Below are positions 45,301 to 55,503 of a stretch of DNA of 64,000 nucleotides, piece after piece (the first letter of the stretch is position 1; each line of letters begins with the position of its first letter). The translations under genes were made by a program, and so were the position numbers. This stretch comes from Hedera helix (lineage: Eukaryota > Streptophyta > Magnoliopsida > Apiales > Araliaceae). Under the pieces are notes generated by a model. That model was not told where the DNA came from. It saw nothing but the letters and a program-made list of their open reading frames with translations, and did not search any database. The DNA lies in NCBI GenBank assembly GCA_947179155.2, contig OX359275.1:38808808-38872807 (forward strand), written 5' to 3'.

Positions 45301-46374
45301 GTCCCTCAGAGTAATAGTGCAACCAACGTCTGTCTGAATGCAAACATCACCAATTCCAATAATCTTGGAACGATCAGTGTTACCCATTCTCACATGGCCA
45401 AAGTCTCCAGCTTTGTACTTCATGAAGAATTCCTTCTTGGGCGTGGCATGATACGAAGCACCTGTATCAATAACCCAATCAACTTTCTGATCATCAACAT
45501 GTAAGCATTCTTCTTCCTCGAATGAAAGAATCACAACATCCTCGGTAACCGTAGCTGCAGTATTCTTGTCCTCAACTTTTCCTTGCTCACCAGTTTTCTG
45601 CTTGTCTAACCAGATCTTGCAATTTCTTTTGTAGTGGCCTTCCTTGTTACAATGGAAGCACCTGAATGTACCGCCATCTCTGGTCTTTGACTTGCTCCTA
45701 TGATTTCTGCTTTTGCTGTGATGCGAGTTTCCCTTGTGAGATCCTCTGAAATTGCTTCTACCTCTGTTTTCTGCTACAAGTGCTTGTGTCTCAAAATTCA
45801 TACCTTGCTCCTTTCGCCTTGTTTCTTCATTGTGTATACTGTCCTTGACCATCTGCATAGTTATTTTTCCTTCCGGAGCTGAATTGCTTAGTGACACAAC
45901 TAACGTTTCCCAACTGTTGGGCAACGAACTGAGTAGCAACAACGCTTGAATCTCATCATCAAGATTCAACTTCATGGTAGACAACTGGTTCACCAATCCT
46001 TGGAACTCACTCATGTGCTCGGATACACTGCTACCATCTCTGTACTTCAGGTTCACGATCTTCCGAATCACAAATGTTTTATTCTGTGCATTCTTCTTCT
46101 CGTACATGGACTCTAATGTAGTCCAAAGAGAATTTGCATCCGTTTCCTGCGAAACATGGTGGAACACACTCTGATCGATCCATTGACGAATGTGACCGAT
46201 CGTCTTCCTGTTCATCTTTTTCCAATCAGCCTCAGATTTATCCGCTGGCTTAACTCCTTTAAGCTCCAACGGTTCATACAAATCCTTACAATAAAGGATG
46301 TCTTCCATTCTAGACTTCCAGATCGAAAAATTAGATGATGTCAATTTAATCATGGCGCCACTTGATTCCTCCAT
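42388..46374 (-). CDS. Copia gag-pol polyprotein, intact (1,328 aa)
   Basis: One uninterrupted frame in the Ty1/copia order gag, protease, integrase, reverse transcriptase, RNase H, Tnt1-like (Tork lineage). Gag covers about residues 10-230 with a zinc knuckle at 239-252 (CX2CX4HX4C). Protease has DTGAS with Asp303. Integrase has the zinc module His432/His436/Cys463/Cys466 and the catalytic triad Asp493, Asp556, Glu592. Reverse transcriptase spans about 840-1085 with YVDD at 1009-1012. RNase H has Asp1181 in the GFTDAD motif and Glu1221 or Glu1223. All catalytic residues are present and there is no stop or frameshift, so the element could be autonomous. Integrase precedes reverse transcriptase, which excludes Ty3/gypsy. 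Confidence 0.97.
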   Translation of the reverse strand: MEESSGAMIKLTSSNFSIWKSRMEDILYCKDLYEPLELKGVKPADKSEADWKKMNRKTIGHIRQWIDQSVFHHVSQETDANSLWTTLESMYEKKNAQNKTFVIRKIVNLKYRDGSSVSEHMSEFQGLVNQLSTMKLNLDDEIQALLLLSSLPNSWETLVVSLSNSAPEGKITMQMVKDSIHNEETRRKEQGMNFETQALVAENRGRSNFRGSHKGNSHHSKSRNHRSKSKTRDGGTFRCFHCNKEGHYKRNCKIWLDKQKTGEQGKVEDKNTAATVTEDVVILSFEEEECLHVDDQKVDWVIDTGASYHATPKKEFFMKYKAGDFGHVRMGNTDRSKIIGIGDVCIQTDVGCTITLRDVRHVPDLRLNLISGMALDREGYDNHFGNGKWKLTKGAMVVARGVACCSLYKAHVKMCSSEVNAVEDESSLNLWHKRLGHMSEKGLQMLAKRSLIPFAKGTNLSPCDYCLFGKQNRVSFSSSSKRKSKILEIVHSDVCGPMEVESLGGNRYFATFIDDASRKVWVYMLKTKDQVFQYFQSFHAMVERETGKLLKCLRSDNGGEYTSKEFAAYCNAHGIRHEQTVPGTPQHNGVAERMNRTIMERVRCMLRMAKLPKPFWSEAVRTACYLINRSPSAPLDFQIPEKIWSGKDVSYSYLRIFGCKAFAHIPKEHRSKLDDKSTPCVFVGYGDEKFGYRLWDPVQKKLFRSRDVVFHEHQNYEDFYSVTQPRDDRVPSLSGVSSPLQNVTGGEGVQNEEVTDTDLHHDDGSDVEGIEQGEQPPHLDIEEPQLRRSTRVHVPSVRYPSSEYLLIAEQGEPENFQEVETHKEKNNWLGAMQDEMDSLHKNHTYELTTLPKGKKALRNKWVFKLKRDGEKLVKYKARLVVKGFAQKQGIDFDEIFSPVVKMTSIRVVLGLVASMDLELEQLDVKTAFLHGDLKEEIYMEQPEGFEVKGKGHLVCKLKKSLYGLKQAPRQWYKKFDSFMMDQGYNRTAADHCVYVKNFPCGNFIILLLYVDDMLIVGQDANMIDRLKGELFKSFDMKDLGPAKQILGMKIIRDRKAKKLWLSQEKYVERVLARFNMGDAKPVSTPLASHFKLTKRMSPSTKEGRDDMATVPYSSAVGSLMYAMVCTRPDIAHAVGVVSRYLSNPGREHWEAVKWILRYLKATSSLCLGFGDSNPVLEGFTDADMAGSEEKKSTSGYVFTFARGAVSWQCKLQKCVALSTTESEYIAATEAGKEMLWLKRFLQELGVTQDEYVVYCDSQSAIDLTKNATYHNRTKHIDVRYHWLREVMENELMKVKKVHTDENTSDMLTKVVTRDKLEVCKELAGMDSK

Positions 46375-46408
46375 TTAATTTATCAAAAACAACTAAGCAA
46401 CACGCCTA

Positions 46409-46420
46409 GCTCTGATACCA
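46409..46420 (-). other. Primer-binding site for initiator Met-tRNA
   Basis: The minus strand reads TGGTATCAGAGC two bases after the 5' LTR, complementary to the 3' end of plant initiator tRNA-Met. Confidence 0.9.
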
Positions 46421-46422
46421 AT

Positions 46423-47048
46423 TGTTGGGAAAAATTACCTCCCACTAGAACCGTTTATGATAAATTAAATGATAAACCACGCCAAATAAATAATACAGTT
46501 CCAACAAAAATAATAACTGCAGAAAATAAGCCAAACACACAAGACACCAAATTTACGTGGAAAACCCAATTGGGAAAAACCACGGGGAGAGATCTCAGAA
46601 ATCCACTATGAGAATAATATACAAACTTGAGAAAATAATATCACTAATTATTTTCTCCCTCTCTGTATCTAAGAAAATAAAATCACTATTTATTTTCTCT
46701 CTTTCTTTCTTTCTATAACTCAAATGAGCTATTTTTCTCTCCACTCTTGGAACCCTCGGATGAATTCCTTTCTATTTTTCTCTACTCTCCGTGCTCTCTG
46801 CCTTTTCTTCTCTCTCGTTGGTGTGTCTCTTGCATTCTCCAACTGATGGCATATAAAGCCATCACACACATTAATTACAGGAAGCAACTTCAGCAGATTA
46901 ATTGCTATCAATTAATGCAGCACACACAGGAAGTAGGAAACAAGGATGCTGCAAACAAGGCACCGAAAGCAAATGAAGGAGAAAAACAAAGACAGCTGCC
47001 AGAGAGTAAATGTAGTTAGGTGAGGTTAGGTGAGGATTGGACCCAACA
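46423..47048 (-). repeat. Copia 5' LTR (626 bp)
   Basis: TGTTGGG...CCCAACA; offset of exactly 4,707 bp from the 3' LTR and indistinguishable from it by reading. Confidence 0.95.
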
Positions 47049-47402
47049 ATCTCCCCCTCCAATCCCATTAGAGAGGGTTTCCACTGTGACCCCGTCACTT
47101 GGAATCCATTCCTGCCAACTCCTTGCAAACCTCGAGCTTGTCGCGAGTCACAACCTTTGTCAACATGTCTGAAGTGTTTTCATCGGTATGAACTTTCTTT
47201 ACTTTCATCAGCTCATTTTCCATCACTTCTCGAAGCCAGTGATAACGAACATCAATGTGCTTGGTACGATTATGATACGTGGCATTCTTGGTCAAGTCAA
47301 TTGCACTCTGACTATCACAATAAACCACATACTCATCCTGTGTAACTCCCAACTCTTGGAGAAACCGTTTTAACCATAACATCTCTTTGCCTGCTTCTGT
47401 AG
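47049..47402 (-). pseudogene. Extra fragment of the copia RNase H end and polypurine tract
   Basis: Repeats 42342-42695 at an offset of 4,707 bp: the polypurine tract and the last 95 or so codons of pol, from MLWLKRFLQELG to the stop. It is placed outside the 5' LTR and cut off abruptly at 47402. Confidence 0.9.
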
Positions 47403-47424
47403 AAACCGTTTTAACTCATCCTGT
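47402..47424. other. Scrambled filler DNA at the copia junction
   Basis: GAAACCGTTTTAAC (47402-47415) copies 47361-47374, and ACTCATCCTGT (47414-47424) copies 47331-47341. The two pieces are joined through a shared AC, in swapped order, suggesting templated end-joining. Confidence 0.7.
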
Positions 47425-48272
47425 TTTCTTTGCTCATGTTGAAATCTCAAATTTACAATTTTCTTAAATATTTATTTGTTCATTTTTGCCTTTGTTTTCT
47501 CAATTTGTAATCTTTGCATACAACATGTTCTGTCTGGACCCGACACAAACTCCCCGTGTCAAGCAAAAATTTCCAAGATTTGCAGATTAGTTTCAACACA
47601 TGCCTGTTAATTTAACGGACTTACAGAAACTTGACTAATATATTTGCTAGTTCTCCGTGATAGAGTTTTAAAATGTCTTTGTTTTCTGACTGATAACTGT
47701 ATTGATGTTGAAGGCATCAAGTTCTTGCAAGATTGTTTTAAATTTTGGCAAATCAGTATAAATGAGGCAAGTTACCCCAAGTAGGTTGGTTAGATGGGTT
47801 GAGCTGAATTTACGCCAATACAAATTGTACAAGTGGATCTGCCATTCAACCAGGTGGCCAAGCTTGTTTCACCATAATTTTTTGTTAGACATTCTTTTAA
47901 TGAATGAAATTATTATTATAAGTACTGTAGTGTTAACTTAAGTTTTTGAGAATAAATAATCTGGCAGTTCAACCTCCTGTCTGACAGAGAATCTGCCTAA
48001 GGGTAAAATCTCTTTTGCTGTAGATTAAACAAGACAAGAACTTAGGTATGAAAATAAGCAATTACTATGTCCAATAGTAATTAAGCAAGAAAATTATTCC
48101 TTCTTTCTTGTAGATTATCATAGGTTAATCAGTGTAACCAAAAATAAAACAAAGAAAGAAGTAGTCTACTTTGCAAGTGTGTATGAAATACCGGTTGCAA
48201 AGCTTCACAGTCTCTAGATTCATTACTCAACCAATTTTTTTTTTAATTATTATTTTTAAGATTTCCAGTGGC
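47425..48272 (+). other. Intron sequence of the broken BRCT/RING gene
   Basis: No exon could be recognised here; middle exons of the gene may be lost or too eroded to see. Confidence 0.4.
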
Positions 48273-48597
48273 CATATATGCTGCGTCAGTAGTTCATGCA
48301 GGATTGACCAGACAATCTTCTCTTTTGACACCATGTCTCTCATGGGCTTGTCATTTTACTATTATGCATTGCTATGATACATCTAAATCTGATCATAAGT
48401 TGGTAATGCTCCTCCAACAGTCTTCAAGCAGAAAGATTTCATGCTGTCCTCTATGCAAAGCCAGTTTTGTGAGCATTACAAAGGTGGATGATGCAGTCTC
48501 TTCTGATCAGAAAATATACTCGCAAACCATTCCACATGACCCTTCAGTGGATATATACATTCTTCCCAGCGGTGAAACACCCATTCTCAGGACACCA

Positions 48598-49559
48598 GTA
48601 AGTTACATGCTTACTGCTGTATAAGTTTAGTTGGCATTATGTCATTATCTTTTAAAGATCCTGTTCATTCATAAGTACGTGAATTCATGAACGTTTAGAC
48701 ACTTTTTCTGTTAACACTTTCTCTGTTCTTCTGTGTTATAAGTTGTATTTGCTTTATGCACTAGCCTATATCCTTAATTTCTCATTTTTTTTTAAAAAGC
48801 CTTACAAGTAGTTAATGTCTTATAAATAATTGTTTTTATCTTGTCGAAGCGTAATCACATAACCATTTGGCTTTATATAGTAGAATAGATAATGTTGTGG
48901 TATTGGTGTATTGTTCTCAGCATATATATCGTAGTGCCAATTTTTCAGTTCTCAATCGTTTTAATTCAGCCATCTAGCATGCTGCTATGATTCATTGCTG
49001 GAGGTTCTGAAAGTTGTGATCATTTGAAAGTAGAACTTATTTCCCAGTGTTACCTCTACAAACTTAGCACACTTCATTTAACTTGGGGTTGCGTACATGA
49101 GTTCTTCAGAGCTCTACATAGAGCAGTGTGCTTTATTAACCATTGTCATTCATGTCTTTTCAATATCCATAATTCACGTTACTTCTAGCCTTCTTTTGCC
49201 CTATTGGTGTACTCATTACTCAAAATGGTTTTGAACCCATTGTGACAATTAATCTTGTATTGGTCATAGCTCTCTTTTAATTGTTGCTTAACCTTTATAT
49301 TCATGGACATGAATTCAGTCTCTCTCTCTCTCGTTCTCCCTCCCTCCTATATCCCTCTCATTTCTGTGCATCCATTCTATTTTTGTCACTTTAAGCATGT
49401 CTGTTATGACCGTTAATTTGTACTAAGAAGCAGGAGTTATCTAAATACCTTTTCAACTGTTTTTATGTTTGTCCTTGTTTCATTTTCTTTGTCCTTTTGT
49501 TGATATTTCTGATGCTAACTCTACTTTTTGTTCTTTCTAAATTTTTTGTGATTCTGTAG
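48598..49559 (+). other. Intron of the broken BRCT/RING gene
   Basis: Bounded by CCA|GTAAGT and CTGTAG. Contains a short (CT)n run near 49320; otherwise nothing. Confidence 0.5.
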
Positions 49560-49739
49560 TTGTCACTAGCACCGGTTTGTAGTCAATAATGCTGCTGTCG
49601 GGAACCTGAGGATCTTCTCATTAGATGTCATCTCTGTCAGATTAGGTGTGTTCATTCTTGTTGTCCGGATCCTTTTATGCTTCCATGGACATGCATTCAC
49701 TGTACGGATCTTTGAATGCTTTATCATCACATCCATTAG

Positions 49740-50496
49740 TTTGCTTCTACCAAGGCAGATGTATTGCGGAAAGGTACAGTTTTCTTACCTGAACCATTTT
49801 GCAGACTACTTCTATGACTTATTTACTACTCGACTGAAATATCGATGAGTTTGAATTTTATCTTTCACTTTCTCAGGAGTTTATATGTCTATATGTATAC
49901 TATATGAGAAGTTGTTTGGTACGCAACTTATTAGGTAAAGCAGTATGATTGTCAGACTTGTTATGAGATCTTGTTCAATATATGATCTAACATACTATTT
50001 GCTTGGTACGCACATGAAATGTCTAGTTGTTACTTTTTCATGGCTGACGCTTCTTTGATTATGAGCTCCTTCTCTTTTTACTCTTTCTGACTCATCATTT
50101 TGTCTTTCATTGCTCGCAATATACTTGCACCTAACCAAGTAATTAATAAATTCCTTAAATTGGTTATGACCAACTCCATTATGCAGTTTCTTTTATGCTC
50201 TGTAAGTACATCATCGTCATCTTTGAAGCCTATTTTCTAGGTGGAATCATGCCTAAGTCAGTTTATTATTTGACAGAGAGAGAGAAAGGTACCAAGTTGA
50301 TCAAGTAATAAAACAAGTTATTTAATCAACTAGTGACATCCATGGTGGGTGCAGGTTTTACCACATGTCCACATGAACAATAGTAATTATCTAGAAAATT
50401 AAGAACATGGACCTATCCTATTAATTATTTTTGATAATAGTAGTAGTACTAATAGTGGATCAGAAGGCATAAGTTTTGTTGTTGCTGGGGGGATGA
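49740..50496. other. Spacer
   Basis: 3' flanks of two convergent genes; nothing recognised. Confidence 0.45.
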
Positions 50497-50670
50497 TCAG
50501 CTATTTTTAAGATTCTGTTGGATGAGCTTTCGAGCTTTTCTGCTCCTTAATTCAACCCTCATGCTCTCAGTTTTTTCGATCTTGCCGTATGCTGGCATTT
50601 TCTTGGTTTTCAGGCCCCTCAGTAATTTTGACTTGAGACTCCCCATCAATCTTTCCAGACCCATCACCAT
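50497..50670 (-). CDS. Small basic protein of 57 aa, function unknown
   Basis: The frame starts MVMGLERLMGSLKSKLLRGL and ends AT TGA at 50497; about a third of residues are Lys or Arg, and there is a RSRKARKLIQQ stretch. It has the look of a conserved small plant protein, but I cannot name the family. Gene structure supports it: a TATA box at 50926-50920, a leader exon ending CTCAG|GTGGAAC (50830), an acceptor GTGCAG at 50708, then the ATG. If spliced this way, the leader carries a 14-codon uORF (MIKTQLILLALRFD) crossing the intron. No signal peptide or membrane segment is visible. A chance ORF is possible, but the composition and promoter argue against it. Confidence 0.55.
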   Translation of the reverse strand: MVMGLERLMGSLKSKLLRGLKTKKMPAYGKIEKTESMRVELRSRKARKLIQQNLKNS

Positions 50671-50707
50671 GTATACACCCTAGCCGCCCTATAATAATCA
50701 ATCAAAC

Positions 50708-50829
50708 CTGCACTCAAAAACATGTAAAATATTTCATTAAAAGTAATACTCATGCATGAGTATATATAACTTTAAAAAGGGAAAAATAATAATAATATAG
50801 TGGTAGAAAAGAAAAGGAAGATGTTCCAC
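50708..50829 (-). other. Leader intron of the small basic protein gene
   Basis: GT at 50829-50828 and CAG at 50710-50708, 122 bp, AT-rich as plant introns are. Confidence 0.5.
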
Positions 50830-50919
50830 CTGAGAGCTAATAATATCAGCTGGGTTTTGATCATAAGAAAAATAAGATGATGATCGGAATTGAGCAGAAA
50901 ATAGTGTATGGTTTTTGCC

Positions 50920-50926
50920 TTATATA
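50920..50926 (-). promoter_or_regulatory. TATA box of the small basic protein gene
   Basis: TATATAA within CTCTTATATAAGGC on the minus strand, about 95 bp before the leader donor site. Confidence 0.5.
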
Positions 50927-51690
50927 AGAGAGAGTTGGGGTTAGAGTTGGATGTCACAAGGAATAAAAGGCGTTTGGAAGGCAGAGCACGCAATAATTGA
51001 GTATGACCTTGACCCACCCTATTGAATTTGACTAATATTCTGTTAGAATTAGGTTTAAGGCTGAGCTCACGTCGTATCCGCTCAACTAAAAATTTAATTT
51101 GTGTTCGATTCAAAATATAAGCGATTTAAATGTGAATAAAGTTTAAAATTCGATCAATTATTCGAACTTTTTTAAATTGTAATTTTCTATTAATACTCGG
51201 ATTATATTCGCTCAAAAAGTTTAAACTGTTCGGACTCGGTAGTTAAACGAGCTTCAATCAAATCTTATTTTATACTCGATAAATTTTATGAACAAAATCT
51301 AAGCAACTCAATTTCAACTCGACTCGATTCATTTACACCATAATTAAGATAATAAATAGAATCTTCCTTTTTTTTTAGCATTTCCTTTTCCCCTTTAATT
51401 AACAAAATTAATTTAAATACAACCATAGTACATGCATCTCTTTTACTTGTAAAAATGTTTCTTTCTTTAATAATATTATCACTTTTTCTTTTTTTCTTTT
51501 TTCGTCCCCATCTACAAAGCTAGGAGAAAAGGGCACAAAGTCTGGATTCAACACTTGGTACGAATAGCGTCCGTGTTGATTTTTGAAGAAAAAATTAGTG
51601 CCCCAAAAAGTGCATGCATACACATTGCTTTTAACTATTGAAAGAATAAATGTGAAAATGTAATAATTTATTTCTATGAAATAAAAAAAA

Positions 51691-51865
51691 TTGTGTTTAG
51701 TTGTTCTATTAGAATGAAATAGACCATTTTCATTCTTTTCAAATTTATGAATTTTATTTCTTAAAGAAGGGTATGGAACAACTCATTCCCGGAATGGAAT
51801 GAATCGTTCCACTCTTTGTTCCATTCATTTCTTCACCTATTCTATTTCTTCGACCCAAACGCAAT
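51691..51865. mobile_element. Probable MITE
   Basis: TTGTGTTTAGTTGTTCTATT faces AATAGAATTTCTTCG-like ends (AGAAATA...GACCCAAACGCAA); inverted arms of about 25 bp with several mismatches, and no coding sequence. Confidence 0.4.
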
Positions 51866-52385
51866 AATCGGTATATAAAAAGAAACTAGTTTCCGCAAAT
51901 GCTATTGGGTTGTTTTAGTTGTATGACTTCCTTATCACTTGACTTGGGGGCGGGTGGTTGGCTCATATATAAATGCATCTTCAAAAACCTTTCGTAGTCA
52001 CCAAAGACCATTATGTCTGTCTGTGTTTGAATAGGTAAATTACCTTTTAATTATAGTATCTTAGAAATTTATTATGAAATGTGTCGTCTTAGCGTGTTTT
52101 TCAAACCACGGTATCCTCGAGGGAGATAGCATATTCGTTCACCGCTTAACAATGGACCAGTGCATGATAGATAATAATTCATATACAAATGAAGTACTCA
52201 CTCACTCCCCTAGCTTGTGTTTTTCCCACCTTAGCTACGATTGTGTTTTTCCTTTTAAGATGATTATCCAACATCCTTCCTTCACCAAAGGTGTGTAGTA
52301 GTACTCTAAACGTATATTGTCCAGGATATTAATGAGGGGACTTATGAGGACCTAAGAATCAATTGTGAGTCTTTCTTAAAGGTCA

Positions 52386-52386
<1 letters not shown>

Positions 52387-52436
<50 letters not shown>
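52387..52436. repeat. (AT)n microsatellite
   Basis: About 25 uninterrupted AT units. Confidence 0.97.
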
Positions 52437-52439
<3 letters not shown>

Positions 52440-53080
52440 CTATTAGTTATTACGAGTATTTTTCTCATTATAAGTTTTATTTTCTCAGTACGTAGTAGAC
52501 TAAAATGGGGTGTTAAAAAAATAAAAAGAATTGACAATTTTTAAATGCTCCAAAATTTATTAATGAAAATAGTGAAGAAAAAAAAACCTTAAAACCCTTA
52601 AGGCTTCAAAACCATACTCTCTCGTCGATGTTAAACCATAATATTTCTCCATCTAGTGATGTTCTGAAATTTCTTGATCTGTTTTCATCAGGGCAGGGAA
52701 CAAAGGAAACCTTAAAATGCAATCTGCAATGCACTCCCATAAATAAGGACGACATCCAATACCTGTATAGTCAGCCTGGCGCCCTGGCCCATGCTAGTTT
52801 TGCAAAGCTTTGGATTAGTTTTAAGCCCAATATGAATCGCCCGTATGACTGATATCGGGATCAGAGGGGAATGGACCACTAAGATCGGAAGTTTGGCGGG
52901 AAAAGGAAACTAAATCTTTCCATTGAGATGTTATGTTTATCAAAACTTGAAATACAAGCAATATATCACACCCGTATATGGCAAATTTTGCTCTAAATTT
53001 TCACTTGTTTTTTTTGTATCCAAAATAAGACAAACTACGTAACCTTGCCAAATAAGACTTGTCTAAATACTCGTTTTACC

Positions 53081-53083
<3 letters not shown>

Positions 53084-53134
<51 letters not shown>

Positions 53135-53149
53135 CTCTCTCCAGCGAAC
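53084..53149 (+). repeat. (TA)n(GA)n promoter-like block, inverted copy of the PSRP3 promoter
   Basis: TA run, then GA run, then CTCTCTCCAGCGAAC. The same order is found on the minus strand at 56692-56644, just upstream of PSRP3. Similarity continues weakly for about 50 bp more (ACGGACTTAAAAAAA). Confidence 0.7.
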
Positions 53150-55503
53150 TGATATAAACGAACCCGGAACGGACTTAAAAAAATTGGGAATACGCGGAAT
53201 GGCCTTTGCCTTGTTTGTCCAAATATGTGGGCCAGGTATATATTAAAAAAAAAAAACGAATACGGCTCCTTCTCTGTTATACAAACCCGGGTACTCTTCT
53301 CTCGCTCTCTCACTACGAACCAAAGAGGAACGGAAGGGGAACAACCGGCGATTTCGACCCTAAATCCGGCCAAATCGACACGGCTCCGGCGATTTCGAAC
53401 GGAAGAACGTTCTGTCTCTCTCTCTCTCTCTCTCTACGAAGGTACTGTATTTAATTTTTTAATTTTTGTTAATTTCTGTACAAAGCATGAGAATCAAATC
53501 AGGGATGTAGTTTTTTGAAAAAAAAATCTCCTAATTTTTCCTTAATTTGTTTATGGATGACTTTGGGATCTTGGGTGAGAAGTTGCAATTGAAAGGCTAG
53601 TCTGTCATAATGTATTCGTAGGAATTTACTATGTCAGACGCCACATCTAAGAACGAAGGAGCATGTTCTTTGATGTCTAGATACCGTTACATATATAATC
53701 AAGCATGCCCGAGAATAAGACGGGCCTAATAGAGCTAGGAGTTATAAGGCAAGATAATACATAACAAGAAATGGATATGGTTTAATTGGTTAGAGATTGC
53801 ACCAGAATATCTTGTAAATGCCATCTATGGTCATATGCAGCAGCATAACTTGAATGGTAGTTTCTTGTTTTAAACTTGGACTTTCAAATAAATTTAGGTG
53901 CTGGATTGTATTCATATTTATTAATATAGATAAAATATTTGAGGTGAGATTGAAATATATTATCAACATTTATTTACCTCCTAATTTAAAGTTTGCCTTG
54001 TTATAGTGGTTTCATCATTGTTTTGAGATTTTATTGTAGATATCCCTGCCTGCCTCTTTTGAGATTGAGATTGGATAGTAAAGAAAAAGAGAATAGATTA
54101 AAATCAGGGATGTAGTTTTTTGAGTTTAGTTGTCTGATGTGTTGTGGATATATTGGGTATTTTTGTTGATTGGGTTTATAATTATAGCAATCAATATTTT
54201 TTTTTTGTTTTTCAACTGTAAGGAGGCGGCCTAAACATTTGTGCCCATAGATGTTTGTCATTTGCAAGCAAAATTCAGGGTGTCATGAACATTTTTCTTT
54301 GCAATTGGTGGTCGATTGTTAGCGCCTAGGCGGCTAGGCCGGCACCTACCACCTCCTTGCTAAGGTTGGGAAGCGCCTATCCCTTGTTTTAGAACACTGC
54401 TTCAAAGCGTGCTCAAGGCTCAAGCTTATATTAGTCCTATTCTTGTTTCTTCGTATGCTTTTTGCAAGTTCGTCCAAATATGACATATAATCTAAACAAT
54501 CCACAATGCGGTTTTCGATCAGCTATTCCTAAAATTATGATATTCTAACTTTGACAGGTTGTTTGCAGGATCACTAATCATTGCTTAATCGTTCTTTTCT
54601 ACCCAAGTTGCACTGTTGATTTCTTCTTGGATATATGCATAATAGAAGTATCTTTTCGAGCTTTTGATATTACTGGAACTTAAAAGTTATAGCTCTTAAA
54701 GTTCATGAAGGAATTTGATGATGCTGCTTCTTCCTCCAGAAAAAAAGTAATGCTCATTTTGGGATCACATTGCCCATTTTGCAATTCAAAGCTTCTTTTG
54801 ATAGTTTGAAGAAGTAAACATAATAATTTGTAATGATCTATCTCATTTTGCGGTGAACTTGATGTGTTGAGGTAAACATAATAATTTGTAATGATTGATC
54901 TCATTTTGTGGTGATGTTACTGGATCAAGGCATTTTTCAACTTTGTAAATCTGCATTTATTTAGTGCTTGTTAATTGTTTCTTCTTTTTCCTTATATGCA
55001 AGTCCTTTCAGATCACCAATCTCACTAGTATGGTATAAAGGCATTAATCGGCGTTTTCATTTTCTATCAAATTAATGCGGAAGGATACCGAGTATATGAT
55101 GCAGCTTGTCTCCTACTTTATAAGACCCAGATCAAATTGTAGAAAAGTTTGCATGATTCTGAGATTAATAATTTGGCAGCTTTCTAGTACGACATTCCAA
55201 TGAAATAACAGATGAGCGTGTGAACTCCTTTTGTGGGGCTCTCAACTTGGTTGTAATGAAGATCTACTTCCACCCATCAATATCACCACCAACAAAAAAA
55301 ATTAAAAAATTACTACAGTAACTTCGTAGAGAGAGAGACATGTCAATAAGAAAAAGACCCATGTTTCTTTAAAATTGATGGACCAATTAAGGCAGTTCAA
55401 ATAACTCTTCAACAAAGTTACAACAAGACATGTCACCGCTAAATATAGCTACAAGTAAAATAGATCAAATACTAAGTGACAAAATTATCTACACGAAAGC
55501 AGC
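53150..55503. other. Region without recognised genes; possible transcribed non-coding leader
   Basis: 53260-53441 resembles a plus-strand 5' leader, with CT-rich sequence and the donor CGAAG|GTACTG. No downstream coding exon could be supported. The 22-mer AATCAGGGATGTAGTTTTTTGA occurs at about 53498 and 54103. The GC-rich patch GCGCCTAGGCGGCTAGGCC near 54321 looks mobile-element derived. The right end includes PSRP3 3' UTR. Confidence 0.35.
54814..54929. repeat. Two-copy 58-bp tandem duplication
   Basis: GTAAACATAATAATTTGTAA followed by TGAT(C/T)...CTCATTTTG(C/T)GGTGA recurs 58 bp later with few changes. Confidence 0.85.

Larger units (their letters stand above)
41716..47402 (-). mobile_element. 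Young Tnt1/Tork-type copia retrotransposon with extra 5' fragment
   Basis: In minus-strand order: a 354-bp piece of the 3' internal region (47402-47049), 5' LTR (47048-46423), primer-binding site, intact gag-pol, polypurine tract, 3' LTR (42341-41716). The 980-bp stretches 41716-42695 and 46423-47402 look identical, so insertion is recent. The element lies in an intron of the broken BRCT/RING gene, opposite to it. The bases left of the 3' LTR (CAATG) are not found on the right, so no target duplication remains, consistent with the truncated extra fragment. Confidence 0.93.
39686..49739 (+). pseudogene. Broken BRCT/RING-finger gene split by a copia element
   Basis: Exon 1 (39686-40017) encodes a BRCT domain beginning MESVVATVSGFHGS. 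A 7-bp near-duplication (39728-39734) then shifts frame into KRFKLIKLISQAGASYVG, and the domain resumes after ICWKFE with a further frame loss before KLARKFKMVIVNHQWIEDC. Exons 40149-40305 and 41023-41166 are open and in phase. After the copia insertion, a RING-type exon (about 48273-48597) has lost several metal-binding Cys/His yet keeps CPLCKASFVSITKVDD and DQKIYSQTIP. The last exon (from 49560) shows CCCREPEDLLIRCHLCQIRC but has in-frame TAA at 49587 and TGA at 49713; it ends at 49739. It resembles Arabidopsis At1g67180, the neighbour of FLL2. Not all middle exons were found. The intact protein would be nuclear, with BRCT phospho-peptide binding and RING ubiquitin-ligase features. Confidence 0.75.
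50931..53083. other. Intergenic, with microsatellite and a MITE
   Basis: No supported gene. A 74-codon frame at 52628-52852 has no family features and is listed under rejected items. Confidence 0.45.

Noticed and set aside
42022..47373. Plus-strand ORFs across the copia LTRs and pol
   Set aside because: Shadows of the element; the paired ones simply reflect the two identical 980-bp copies.
50772..51113. 113-codon ORF on the minus strand
   Set aside because: It runs through the inferred promoter and leader of the small basic protein gene and has no protein-like conservation.
52628..52852. 74-codon ORF
   Set aside because: No family signature, no splice or promoter context, next to low-complexity DNA.
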